From Theristus sp. LFF4_11 (taxonomy: Eukaryota; Nematoda; Chromadorea; Monhysterida; Xyalidae), in assembly GCA_030248135.1 (NCBI GenBank), contig JASANC010001886.1, positions 105,157 through 169,156 of the forward strand: a stretch of 64,000 bases of DNA, read 5' to 3'. Position 1 is the first letter of the stretch. Each line of letters opens with the position of its first letter. Both the position numbers and the translations under genes were made by a program. Below the pieces are notes generated by a model. That model did not search any database and was not told where the DNA came from. It was given only the letters and a program-made list of their open reading frames with translations. Positions 48,101 through 57,999 of this stretch are shown here, piece by piece.

Positions 48101-49869
48101 TTATGTTTCTCTCTGTTGTTGTTGTGTTTATCTGCGTGCACACACGACAAGCAACGGTTAAATGGCTATATCTTCTGCACCGTTTATCCGTTTGAACTGA
48201 AATTTGGATATGTTATACCTGTACACCTAACAACTGTCGCCAATTAGTTTTATCCTGAACTGATTAGGAAAGCAGACGTTAGGGCCTTTGGTTATAATTA
48301 AACGTTTTGTTTACTTTTATCAGTGTTGATTTGTTTAAAATGGTGATTTGCACTTGATCCTCTCCGCCATTGATGATTTGGACCTAATTCGATAACTAAA
48401 ACATCAATGTGTTAGGGTAAAACTAAAGGGTGGCAGGTAAAAGTCAATGAACAATCGTTCATTATTCATTAATCATTTACTATCGGCAAATTATTCATGT
48501 GAATAATGTATAATTTGAAAAATTACGTGAATAATACTATTTGAATAATATATTACTCATTCGTCATTCATTATTCAAACTCAATGTTTGACGAATGAAT
48601 TATTCATACCATCTATAATACATACATGGCAAGTGAAGACAAACCAGAATATCAACAGCCGCGATTTGCGGCCAAAGTTTCGCGGCCATTTCCAGATACG
48701 AAACATCGAGCGCATGCTCCACCCAAGCGGCTCGCTCCTCTGTGCTTCTTTCTGCAAAATAATATTGACAGAAGATCAGACATAACACTGTAATGTACCG
48801 TGGTCACTATTGCAAATGTACCAGTAGCTTTTATTTCACATGACTCTGCCTGCACCCATTTCAATGTGTATTTCTTGACCCAACACACCAAACACCCTGC
48901 ACTGAATAATGGCAGCCACTGTGTTTGTTTGTACATCACCACAAGACAGAGACAAGAACAGTAGTCGAAATGACAAAGAGACAAAACGAAAATGTCGCAA
49001 AAAAGACACCCCGCCAACCGTCGTCGGTGCTGGCGAAGTTGTTGAACAACGCCAGTCCATTGACGGCCGCCTGACAGTCAACTGACGTCAGCTGGTTCAG
49101 CGCTTTCACGACGCGACGCGCGACTCGGCGGGCCTCGGAGAGTTCGGTGATGTCGCACTGGAATAAGCAAAAAAATACAGTAGCAGCGACGGCGGTTGTT
49201 GAAAACTACAGTCGATCCCAATAACATATCCAACTAGCTGATTGGTTGACGCATGATTTGCTGTGGAGGCGGAGCTTGGTTTGCATAGAATCCATGCATG
49301 ACCATCAACCAATCAGCTAGTTGGATATGTTAGAAAAGTAATGATGCGCAAAACTGTTATGTGTAATAGTTTTGTTGAGTTTCACCGTTTGAAATGAATA
49401 AAGGATTCAAACAAAAGTTACGCAGTAAATTCAGCTCCATGTAAACCGTCAAAATTTTCCGTTGCAATTTTCAACTTCAAAACAGATCCAATCACCGCTG
49501 TCAAGAAAACCTCCCAAGCGCACTGACCCCCTCCAGCAGCTCCTCCGGATCCAGCGTGCCATCGGCTTGCTCGGCCGCCTCCTCCGCCTCATCGCTGTCG
49601 CGCCTCGGTTTGCCCTTCTGTCGGACGTTCTTCGTCGTCTCACGGAACTGCAGCTTCTGCTGCAGGCGATTCATGAAGCCGCCACTGTTTTCTCGTTGCT
49701 TTTTATTATCGTGTTTTGCATTCTGATTGTTTCGCGGTCTCTGGTCGCTCGAAGGACGTACTTGAATGGTGCGCGAGTTCGTGAGCGAGTTTGCGGACGA
49801 GTTCTTCGTGAGCGTCGACCTTTTCTCGGCTGGATAAGTCGCCTCGTTGATGCTGCTTGCGTTGCCCAT
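42195..49869 (-). CDS. N-myristoylated ARM-repeat / TIR / SAM-like protein, 713 aa
   Basis: Exons in transcript order: 49869-49528, 49157-49019, 48751-48645, 46926-46743, 45959-45710, 45323-45161, 44907-44835, 44611-44385, 43971-43902, 43826-43725, 43254-43042, 42792-42665, 42338-42195. All phases close (2142 nt). The start MGNASS fits an N-myristoylation signal, so membrane anchoring is likely. Residues about 160-420 are ARM-like helices (WNFFWNASDCSATFC, AELVEALNSLAKHDANKR, LHAIQGLFTLTF). TIR is about 483-590: HVMISYDH, GYKTWLDIEQM, GSTLEAMF, SDNCRIEAEQAFKLQKTIVP and GWLSMILGTK. E553 (in NCRIEAEQ) aligns with the catalytic Glu of SARM1-type TIR NADases. The C-terminus (EWSNEDVQKWL, then EFDGAQLAELR) is SAM-like. 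The order ARM-TIR-SAM differs from SARM1 (ARM-SAM-SAM-TIR) and fits a TIR family expanded in cnidarians and lophotrochozoans. Intron 6 appears to use a GC donor. An extra phase-0 exon in the 1.7-kb intron 3 cannot be excluded. Confidence 0.88.
43302..43372 (+). pseudogene. tRNA-like pseudogene (A and B boxes) in an intron of the TIR gene
   Basis: GGTCGAGTGGTCTGAGGCGC resembles a tRNA D arm/A box, and TTGGGTTCGAAACCCGG is a T arm/B box. The region between them is too short for a full anticodon arm and the acceptor halves do not pair. It is a truncated tRNA or SINE remnant, on the strand opposite to the host gene. Confidence 0.6.
47127..47363. mobile_element. MITE family M5 copy (inverted) in TIR gene intron 3
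   Basis: TTTAAACGTGTCCCACTGAA and GTCCGGACACGTTTGAATAA form the inverted ends, with ATGACGTCATGTGCC inside. Confidence 0.8.
47364..48626. mobile_element. 1.26-kb element with ATTATTCAT-rich inverted ends in TIR gene intron 3
   Basis: Left CTATAGATGGTATACTATTG and GACGAATGAATAATG pair with right TTGACGAATGAATTATTCAT and CATACCATCTATAATAC. The arms are dominated by ATTATTCAAATAG motifs. The centre has no recognisable protein. It ends 19 bp before exon 3 of the TIR gene. Confidence 0.7.
49207..49338. mobile_element. MITE family M2 copy in TIR gene intron 1
   Basis: ATATCCAACTAGCTGATTGG and CCAATCAGCTAGTTGGATAT are perfect inverted ends about 110 bp apart. Confidence 0.88.
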
Positions 49870-51230
49870 TTTTTTATTTTGTTGGGGCGAATTTAATTGG
49901 GCTAAAAATTGTAGGCCCAGGTTTTTACACTGAATACGTAAAAAAAGCTTTGGTTAAACTTGTCTGAGGTTTACGCTCGGCAACAACTGTGCAGTTTACG
50001 CTATGTTAGCTTTGAAAGAAGTCTGGGCTCAACCGCCTTTGCACTGTTTTACGTTTGCTTCGTTGATTCTACTGGCGTTGCCCATTTTAAAATTTTTACC
50101 CGTTGCCCACCGATGTTAAAAGGTGAATTCAGGCCTTAGGTTTTAAAGACAAATCTTGGCTGTTAGGCTCAGAATCGGGTTTACATGTGTATTATACAGT
50201 AGGTAAGATTTTATGCTCAAGGCTTAAAAATAGGGTTGAATTTGTTGCTGGCCTTTCCCATTAGGAGAGCATGACGGTCGCGATGAAAAACATGGTCTGC
50301 CTTCTTGGCTGGCTGATGTTTTACCCAGACTATAAGGCAAAGGCACCGCGGTATCTGAAAAAAATCTCAAACAGCGAACTTCATGTAATCTATTCTCGAT
50401 TTTTTTGCTTTATGGCCATTTGCATTACCCGGCAAAATTGCTTTTTGATGTTTTGTTGCCTGGTGGTCTACCAATGTCGCCGAAAACTCCGCATGTGAAG
50501 CATGGGGGAAATCAAATCAAATCACATATAAGTCACGGTAACAATATCAATCCTAACCGTAGTCCTTTCAATGAATTGACCGAAATTAGAGAAACACACA
50601 TGGTTGCAGATATGGCAGTGGATAAGTCAAGTATCACATTAGTTCCATCAATATAATGCACGCTGTCACAGCCGGTGATATCAGGTATAAAACATCAGAG
50701 GCATCCCAATTTCAAACTGTATGGTATCCCGGGGTAACCCGCAGAAATTAATTCGATACGCTTAATGGAAAGCGAAGCCAGCCTGGACCAATAGAATCGT
50801 CAATAGTGAAACAACTCAATGCGCTTTACGGCGAGCCCTTTTTACACCGTACACCAAACACCGCGTGGCCTTCATTACAATTTTTAAAAGTTTGGAATGG
50901 ATTTTGGCCTGAATGAATTTTGGCAAGGAATCGTGGGACGCGCGGCAGCGCAGTCCCACAATATTATTTCAGAAAGCTCATTGCGAATATTTTGAAATTT
51001 CAATCGACCATGACATTCATGATAAATGACTAAACCAAGAAATGCTATTTGCTGTGCTAAGGTGGCCCGATACCCTATCCATCCAAACCAAAAAATTAAA
51101 CATCGGTTGCTTCTGTGATTTTACAGAACAAAAAAACCGAAAAAAAATTCAGGTTGTTGTTGTTGTTGTTGTCGACCGTTTCGGTGTCCACACAAAATCT
51201 AAAGTTGTGTTCAAATTCGAATTCCAAATT
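49870..51230. other. TIR gene 5' flank; no supported gene
   Basis: Two GCGTTGCCCATTTT-like repeats flank the TIR gene start (49862 and 50073), as if the start region were partly duplicated. The plus-strand frame from 50271 has a hydrophobic start (MKNMVCLLGWLMFYP) but lacks splice partners and is not called. Confidence 0.35.
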
Positions 51231-51234
51231 GTAC

Positions 51235-52440
51235 GGTATCCTATGTAATCGACCATGCTGCGTCTGATAGGCTAGGTGCCGAATTGTGAAAAAACTGTTT
51301 TTACCCGTACCGGGTATAAAAAGAGTGCCCGTTAAGGGGTTTCCTGGTAAAAATCGTTGTTCTAATTTCATATTCCACGGTATTCATGTAATTGACCATG
51401 CTGCGTCTGATAGGCTAAATGCTGAATTGTGAAACATTGTTTTTTACCTGTGCCGGGGTTGAAAAGGGTACTGTTTTTACCCGTGCCTGGTATAAAAAGG
51501 GTCCCCGGAAGGGTTTCCTCCTAAAAAACGTTGTTCTGATTTCAAATTCCACGGTATCCATGTAATCGACTATGCTGCGTCTGATAGGCTATAGTTTAGG
51601 TGCCAAATAGCAAAAAGCTGATATTTACCCGTGCCTGGGTTGAAAAGGGTCCCCGTAAAGGGTTTCCTCCTAAAAAACGTTGTTCTGATATCAAATTCCA
51701 CAGTATCCATGTAATAGACTATGCTGCGTCTGATAGGCTATAGTTTAGGTGCCAAATAGCGAAAAGCTGATATTAACCCGTGCCTGGGTTGAAAAGGGTC
51801 CCCGTAAAGGGTTTTCTCCTAAAAACGTTGTTCTGATTTCAAATTCCACGGTATCCATGTAATCGACTATGCTGCGTCTGATAGGCTATAGTTTAGGTGC
51901 CAAATAGCAGAAAGCTGATATTAACCCGTGCCTGGGTTGAAAAGGGTCCCCGTAAAGGGTTTCCTCCTAAAAAACGTTGTTCTGATTTCAAATTTTACAG
52001 TATCCATGTAATAGACTATGCTGCGTCTGATAGGCTATAGTTTAGGTGCCAAATAGCAGAAAGCTGATATTAACCCGTGCCTGGGTTGAAAAGGGTCCCC
52101 GTAAAGGGTTTCCTCCTAAAAAACGTTGTTCTGATTTTAAATTCCACGGTATCCATGTAATCGACTATGCTGCGTCTGATAGGCTATAGTTTAGGTGCCA
52201 AATAACAAAAAGCGAATATTAACCCGTGCCTGGGTTGACAAGGGTCCCCGTGAAAGGCTTCCTCCTAAAAAACGTTGTTCTGATTGCAAAATAGCGAAAA
52301 ACTGGTGAAAACTGACATTAACCCGTGCCTGGGTTGAAAAGGGTCTACGGAAGGGTTTGCTCCTAAAAATCCTTGCTCTGAGTACAAATGCAACAGAAAC
52401 CATTGCAGTCGACTATGCTGCGTCTGATAGGCTAAAACCC
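51235..52440. repeat. Satellite C array, ~150-bp unit, about eight copies
   Basis: GCTGCGTCTGATAGGCTA recurs near 51257, 51405, 51580, 51731, 51879, 52026, 52168 and 52420. Each unit also has GGTTGAAAAGGGTCCCCGTA and AAAAACGTTGTTCTGATTTC. It is unrelated in sequence to satellites A and B. Confidence 0.9.
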
Positions 52441-52457
52441 TATAAACTCTTTGAGAT

Positions 52458-52795
52458 ATAAAAGAAAAAGACAAGTTCGGAAAAATGCCCGAAGGGCATG
52501 AAAAAGACCAAATATTATTTCAGAATGACACAGATAGAAAAGTGTGACACAAGGATTTTCACAAGATCAAACATTTTATGAAACGTGTGTGAACTGGAAA
52601 GTTACAAACTGAAATAATATTTACGTCAATATATTTTTGTCATTCTCAAGGAAGGCACAATCTCTGTACAAATTTTATCTCACTTCATTTGATGCTGCAA
52701 AAAAATCATTTGCTGCTGTGAACATGCTCTTTTTATTTGTGAATACTGTATCAAATCAAATGAAAACCCTTCGGGCATTTTTCCGAACTTGTAAA
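52458..52795. mobile_element. ~340-bp inverted-repeat element (CGGAAAAATGCCCGAAGGGC end)
   Basis: Left ACAAGTTCGGAAAAATGCCC pairs with right CGGGCATTTTTCCGAACTTG. The middle contains an AAATATTATTTCAGAATGAC/GAAATAATATTTACG partial symmetry. Confidence 0.7.
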
Positions 52796-52799
52796 AACA

Positions 52800-54035
52800 T
52801 ATTGGAACCGACTTTCACATTATTTGGCTGTCTCTTGGTCAGGCACGAGAAAGGGAAAGGTGACTTACTCCAACAAAATGACCTTTTTGCAAAAATCGTT
52901 TTTTCATGAACAAGGACGAATTCATCAACAAGATCGTGTCGAGACCCACTATAAATACTGTAGCCACCGTGTGCTCCGAAAGCCTATGGTTTTTGACAAT
53001 CAAGCATCGCAGTGTGATGGATAATTTATTGATTATGCAATATTCTTGATCGCCAAACAAACACACGGATATAAAATGACATTCTCAAAAGGCACGGAAC
53101 CGCAATTGTCATTGCGCGAACAAATAACAATAATCAGAAAGGAAAAAAGCGATAATATATAAAAAATGAAAGGTTTTTCATGTAATGACTAAAGGGTAAA
53201 GAAAAAAATCATTTATTGAAACGTTTAAGCAGATGCCCCGTGCCAATCAACGCTCCTTACGCTATTGACAGTCTTGGCTTCGCCTTTGTTCACAGCTTTC
53301 TTTCTACGCAGTTGGAAAAGTATGCCGTGTGTCAGAAGTCCCCGTCGTCAACCATCAAAGGAAGCTGCAGATAATTACTCGTTTGTTATGTTTTTTTGTT
53401 AAAAGTAAGTGTTCAAATGGTGAAAATAGTGAACCTACCGCATATTTCTTGCAGTGACAGGTCGCATGCACAGTTGGTTTGTTGTGGACCTAAAAATGCA
53501 CAATGTCGTTACCGTATATTCATGATGTTTTCATTTTTGTTTATTTCATCGTTAGTGTTACGAGTTCGCGAAGGTGAAGGAGGATATTTCGTTTCGTGTA
53601 TGTAGTTGAACGCCGATAAACTTGGCCCACTCAGGACACCACACCGTCAGATTGCAATCCATCAACGTTGATTTGATCACAGATCGTCTTCGAACTGGAC
53701 ACTTTAGAGGGTCAATGTGTTGCCACTGTTTCAACATTTGACTGAGCTGTTGATCCTTCTCCTCACGCCTGGTGGTAGCAAGTCGAACGACATCGTAGCG
53801 GTTGGTTGTAGAAATTCCCCAGTCAGTTCAACTGAAAACTGCTGGTTTTTTTCAACAATACTCACCGGGAAGACTACCGTAACCCATGAATTAGAAAGGA
53901 AAGTTGCTCATACGAGCATGGTTTTAACACATCGTAACATTAGCTTGACCGTAGTTTCAGCGGAAACAACTGACGACCGCAGTAGTTCGTACGCACGTTG
54001 GCTCCGAGTTTCGTTGCGAGCGATTCAGTCGCTTG
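52800..54035. other. No supported gene
   Basis: Short frames on both strands lack splice signals or protein resemblance. No repeat family shared with the rest of the window was recognised. Confidence 0.35.
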
Positions 54036-54039
54036 CTAC

Positions 54040-54472
54040 CGTATTACCTCCAATAAACCCCCATGGGGGATCAATACGTCAGCGACTTTTAGGGGTGGGG
54101 GTTTATTGGTGGGGGGGGGGGTTATTTACAAACAATTTCTAGGGGTGGGGTTGTTGAAAAATGGCAAAAATACCTTGCATGGCAGGCAAGAAAGTCGCAG
54201 AAACTTCTACTTTTCACAGAGATTTCTTTTTGTAACGCCTTTTGTAATGAAATTACCATTAACTCATCCCTTTGGGGCCTTTGGTAGCACAGTTTCACCA
54301 ATGTCACTGCATTCAGCCACTGAATTCGCTGGTTATGTGTTTCAAACAGGTCTCCAATTAACCCCATGGGGGATTATTTGTGGAAGGGATTATTCGGAAA
54401 CTTGTCGTGGGGGTGGGGGTTTATTGAGAGGGATTAATGGTGGGGGGGGGGGTTGTAATGGGGGTAATACGG
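54040..54472. mobile_element. G-rich MITE (family M3) copy
   Basis: It runs from TACCGTATTACCTCCAATAA to GGGGGTAATACGGTA. G tracts up to ten (GGGGGGGGGG) and GGTTATTTACAAACAATTTC match the family. Confidence 0.85.
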
Positions 54473-54479
54473 TAGTTGA

Positions 54480-55320
54480 CATGTCAGTAACGTCGATTTG
54501 TGCCGTTTAAAAATAACTTTTTCTTTTCTAAGGTTTATGGTTTATTTTAATGCGTTTTACACTGTCAGGAATGTGCAAATTGTGCACCATTTTTCAAATT
54601 ATACATAGCACAAGCACAAAGTCAATAAGCAGGTACAGTTTATCAAAGAATCCAGTGCAGTTTATAAACTAGTGCACCATGGCGAGCAAATGAAAACTGA
54701 AAAATTAGCGTTAAACCAGCATTTATCACTTTATTTTCACACCTTTGTCGTAGGTGACAAATTTCTAAAACTGACTAAATTTCGACTGCTTATTTCGTTC
54801 GTTATTTTGATGCAATCAATCTCGGCGAATTTCACGATGAACATGTATGTACATGTATGTACATGTATGTACAGCTTGAGAAGAATCAGCCAGAATGAAA
54901 AGGAAATTCCGACAGTATATAAAAACGATTGGTAGTTCCATGCCGTCGCTCTTTGCGGGAACTCTGGAAATGCAGAAAGTTGCAATGTTACGTTTCGGTT
55001 CGAAAGAGTTTCAACAGAAAATCGACTTACCTACAAAGCACGGGGTTAACTTTTTATGAACAACATGGAACTTTTTTAGAAATTGTATTTCAATGTTTGC
55101 CATTTCGGTTTTCTGCTCTTTATCAACAACTAAAACATGCGTGTCGCAACGATTTTAAAAAAAACCTTCATTAAATGTTGATGTTTGTCAGTAGTCATAA
55201 TGTGGATATGATTGTTTTGCACTAAAATCTATATTCTATAGAGGATGCAGCGCACCATGGGGAACATTGAATAATAAAAATACAAGAAAACTGTAAAACT
55301 GTGAAACAAAACGCGATTTA
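54480..55320. other. No supported gene; 10-bp tandem repeat
   Basis: ATGTACATGT-type units repeat three times at 54840-54871. The remaining sequence shows no exon-quality frame. Confidence 0.4.
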
Positions 55321-55325
55321 CTAAC

Positions 55326-55888
55326 ATCGGGAATGGCGAAGTGGCACACAATCTTGCCATCTTTGCCGGTGCCTGGCGCGCGCCTCGAGGCCCCCTGCGA
55401 AGTTGTCGAACCGAAGCTCGCAGCAGGTGTCGATGTCTGAAAATGTTTCGTTTTGCCAGCGAATAGTTTTCTTTTTTTTGTTGAGTTTTGACAAACGTAC
55501 GTGTTGCTTTGAGTATGACGAAACTGCTGGTAGCTCGGCGAGTCGTCTGGGATGTCATCCGCCAGAGCTACGCAGGGACTGAAATCATCAAGGACCGTTG
55601 TTGATAGTTAATTGTTGTAAATTTGACTAAAGGCCCGTTCATACTGACGTATGCGCGTACGGCACGGCACGTCACGTCACGTCACGTCTTCGTTCATAGT
55701 GCAAAAAACTAGCCGTACGGCCACGTACGGCACGTCACGTCTTGTTTTAGGATTTGCGCTCGTTTTAGGACATGCAGACGTACGTCGACGTAGGCCGAGT
55801 CCGGCTTTGGGGTTGCCGGAGCAGGTGTAACCTGTGCGTCCCCCGTGTTTCGCTGGTGTGTGGTTGGCGCGGTCGAGGTATTGCCCAT
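55326..55888 (-). CDS. Putative MGN-starting gene, two exons seen, 3' end not found
   Basis: Candidate first exon 55888-55784 starts MGNTSTAPTT and is Thr/Pro/Ala-rich (PAPATPKPDSAYVD) before GTACGT. Candidate second exon 55436-55326 follows TTTTCAG, continues TSTPAASFGSTTSQGAS and ends KIVCHFAIPD before GTTAGT. Phases are 0 and 0, so they join cleanly. MGN at the start could be myristoylated. The two other frames of the second exon are also open, and an overlapping frame 13 bp upstream also starts MGN, so the assignment is uncertain. Family not recognised. Confidence 0.42.
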
Positions 55889-56417
55889 AATTATTACCCA
55901 TGGATCTGGTGATGGGGGCCGCCAGTAACTGGATTTAACTGGCTTGCGGGTGCGTCGCCACCGCCCTCTTTTTATTTTTTTAGACAAAAAACTTGGACTT
56001 ACATCTAAATTGGTTTTAAGGCAAATTTTAAATTAGTCACGTTCTTTTAAAATGAGCGCTGTGAGTTTGCATGCTCTGTATTCTACGAAAGTGACAGGTT
56101 TAAAACAAACATACTACACGTCACTTTTGGGAAGTCTGTAAAGTGACGTCGGCTTCACACGGCCACGCCCAGCCTGGCACGTCTTCGTTCATACCAGACG
56201 TATGCAGACGTAATGGGTTAATGGTAATTTCATTACAAAAGGCTGTTACAAAAGGAAATCTCTGTGAAAAGTAGAAGTTTCTGCGACTTTCTTGCCTGCC
56301 ATGCAAGGTATTTTTGCCATTTTTAAACAAACCCCCACCCCTAAATGTCGCTGACGTATAATCCCCCATGGGGGTTTATTGGGGGTAATACGGTATGTAC
56401 GTACGAACGGGCCTTTA
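55631..56417. mobile_element. CACGTC-rich inverted-repeat sequence surrounding the MGN exon
   Basis: AAAGGCCCGTTCATACTGACGTA at the left matches the inverted TACGTACGAACGGGCCTTT at the right. CACGTCTTCGTTCATA occurs near both ends (55684 and 56177). It may be one element that captured the MGN exon, or two copies flanking it. An M3 MITE (56216-56395) is nested at the right. Confidence 0.5.
56216..56395. mobile_element. Truncated M3 (C-rich) MITE
   Basis: It has the family end GGGGGTAATACGGTA and the block TGCCATGCAAGGTATTTTTG, but lacks the opposite terminus. Confidence 0.8.
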
Positions 56418-56445
56418 AAACTGTTTACCCATGGTCCACTCTCAC

Positions 56446-56592
56446 AGCCGGCAGCGCGTCGTGGAGTTCGAGGCCACACCGTGTACGTCGTTGATGACGC
56501 CGCGAGCTATGGACGCCATCAATGGGCCCACGGTCTCTGGCACACACGGTTGCGCGCCATGCAGGACGTTGCAGTTGTGCAAGTATACGCCA
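56446..56592 (-). CDS. Probable internal exon, gene unrecognised
   Basis: Between CATTGCAG and GTGAGA borders the frame reads GVYLHNCNVLHG, then PETVGPLMASIARGVIND, with a GC-rich third codon position. It needs a phase-2 upstream exon. The nearest upstream exon (56943-56858) ends in phase 1 in its best frame, so they may belong to different transcripts or one frame is wrong. Confidence 0.45.
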
Positions 56593-56650
56593 CTGCAATG
56601 TCATCGTCGTCCTGAATGAAAGCCACTCGTACAGTATACGTTGAACAGTT

Positions 56651-56831
56651 ATCGCAGTCTATCTCGCTAATATATGCAACTAGCTGATGGGCTGGTCATA
56701 GCAACCCACAGCGCTGATTGGTTGGTCATGAGCAAAACTCAGCGCTGATTAGTTAATCATGAGCAAGTAATTCTCAGCGCTGATTGGTTGGTCGTCACGT
56801 CATGTAGCATATATTTTCCAGGTGGACTGTA
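56651..56831. mobile_element. MITE family M2 copy
   Basis: It runs from CGCAGTCTATCTCGCTAATA to TTTCCAGGTGGACTGTA. It contains three GCGCTGATTGGTTGGTC-type repeats and lies in the intron between the two flanking candidate exons. Confidence 0.8.
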
Positions 56832-56857
56832 CAAAAACGTTAAATTCAAAAACATAC

Positions 56858-56943
56858 CTGCGCCTAGATGAAATTCTGCGCTTCCATGAGCGCGATTGAT
56901 CTCCTTGCGCGACATCTTCGCGATGGCGACCGCTGTTCGTTGG
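56858..56943 (-). CDS. Probable internal exon, gene unrecognised
   Basis: Between AAATTTAG and GTATGT borders the best frame reads QRTAVAIAKMSRKEINRAHG with strong GC third-position bias. Other frames are open or end at a stop just before the donor. Confidence 0.45.
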
Positions 56944-57024
56944 CTAAATTTAAAATTGATCATTTTATCAGTTTTTCACATTCATAAAAGTGAAAAAACT
57001 AACAAAAAAAATTGAAAAAAAAAC

Positions 57025-57145
57025 CCGAAAGCGTCGTGCCGTCCGCTTCGCCCTCTGGCTCGCCGACCGACTTGCGCGCAGCCCAGACCCGATCCATCAG
57101 CTGCATTCATTGAGCTTCTTCTGCTTATCCGCCTTTCTGATCTGA
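57025..57145 (-). CDS. Probable exon with interrupted frame
   Basis: IRKADKQKKLNE is followed one frame away by LMDRVWAARKSVGEPEG, both with coding-like codon use. A single-base shift at about 57104 separates them. Either a 1-bp indel or an internal splice acceptor (AATGCAG at about 57103) explains this. Confidence 0.4.
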
Positions 57146-57272
57146 TATTACCGTAATTTAAAAAAATACCGTTCGTTTTTCTTCTTGTGGTTGGCTGATG
57201 ACACCACTCCAGTCCAGTCTTCTCAACGTGTAGTGGTCTGAGTGGTCAGCGAACTGCGTCGCTGGTGCTGGA

Positions 57273-57510
57273 GTATTGTGGATTTATTCAAACGTGTCCG
57301 GGCTAAAATGACGTCATTTGCTTTAAAACGCCCGTTTGTCATGGTACAGGCACTAAAATGTCAGTTTGGTGTGACTGATTCGACATTCACCATTTGTTTA
57401 CGGGAAGAAATCTACTAAACGGAAAGTCTGATTGCTGTGGACGGCAAGCACATGTCTGGCGGCACATGACATCATTTCAGTGGGACACGTTTAAAAAATA
57501 GGTTATAGTT
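57273..57510. mobile_element. MITE family M5 copy
   Basis: TTATTCAAACGTGTCCGGGC and GGGACACGTTTAAAAAATAG are the inverted ends; the inner GGCACATGACATCATTTC matches the other copies. Confidence 0.85.
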
Positions 57511-57739
57511 GGGCCGCGCATCTGCAAAGTATTCCAAGAACAGTTTTGGTGGCTTACTACTGTCAGCTAAAAATGACAGCTAAAAATTTTGGGGCCGTGT
57601 TCTGCGGTTTGAATGTTTAGCATTTCTGCGCTGACGGATTTTTAGGGCGGCGAAATCTTGGTTGTCGTAATGAATTGATAAACAAGAAAATCATAAATAA
57701 CCACATCTACTGGTGCACAAGACAAATTAAAAAGACTAC

Positions 57740-57886
57740 CATGGACGGTTGGTTGCTGCGAGGCGAGCAATTCCAGCTGCCATTGTATTTTCTCCGATTC
57801 GAAATCCGCGCTTACTCCCATCTCCTCATTGAAAGCGGCCCTATTGCTCGCCAGCTCGCATTGAGTAGCAGCATTCTCTTCTTGCA
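57740..57886 (-). CDS. Probable internal exon, gene unrecognised
   Basis: Between GGCAG and GTAGTC borders (phase 1 in, phase 1 out) the frame reads QEENAATQCELASNRAAF, then FESEKIQWQLELLASQQ. It looks helical and charged, possibly coiled coil. Partner exons not settled. Confidence 0.5.
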
Positions 57887-57999
57887 CTGCCGTTGGCAAG
57901 CCGTGTGCTACAAAAACAATACGCATACAAATATTTGCTTATTTGACATTACTATTACATTACATTACATTACTGAAAAAAAATCGTTTATTGGGTTGT

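Noticed and set aside
50271..50498. Plus-strand 75-aa frame with hydrophobic start
   Set aside because: No neighbouring exons, no codon bias and no recognisable domain; hydrophobic stretches are common by chance in this AT-rich DNA.
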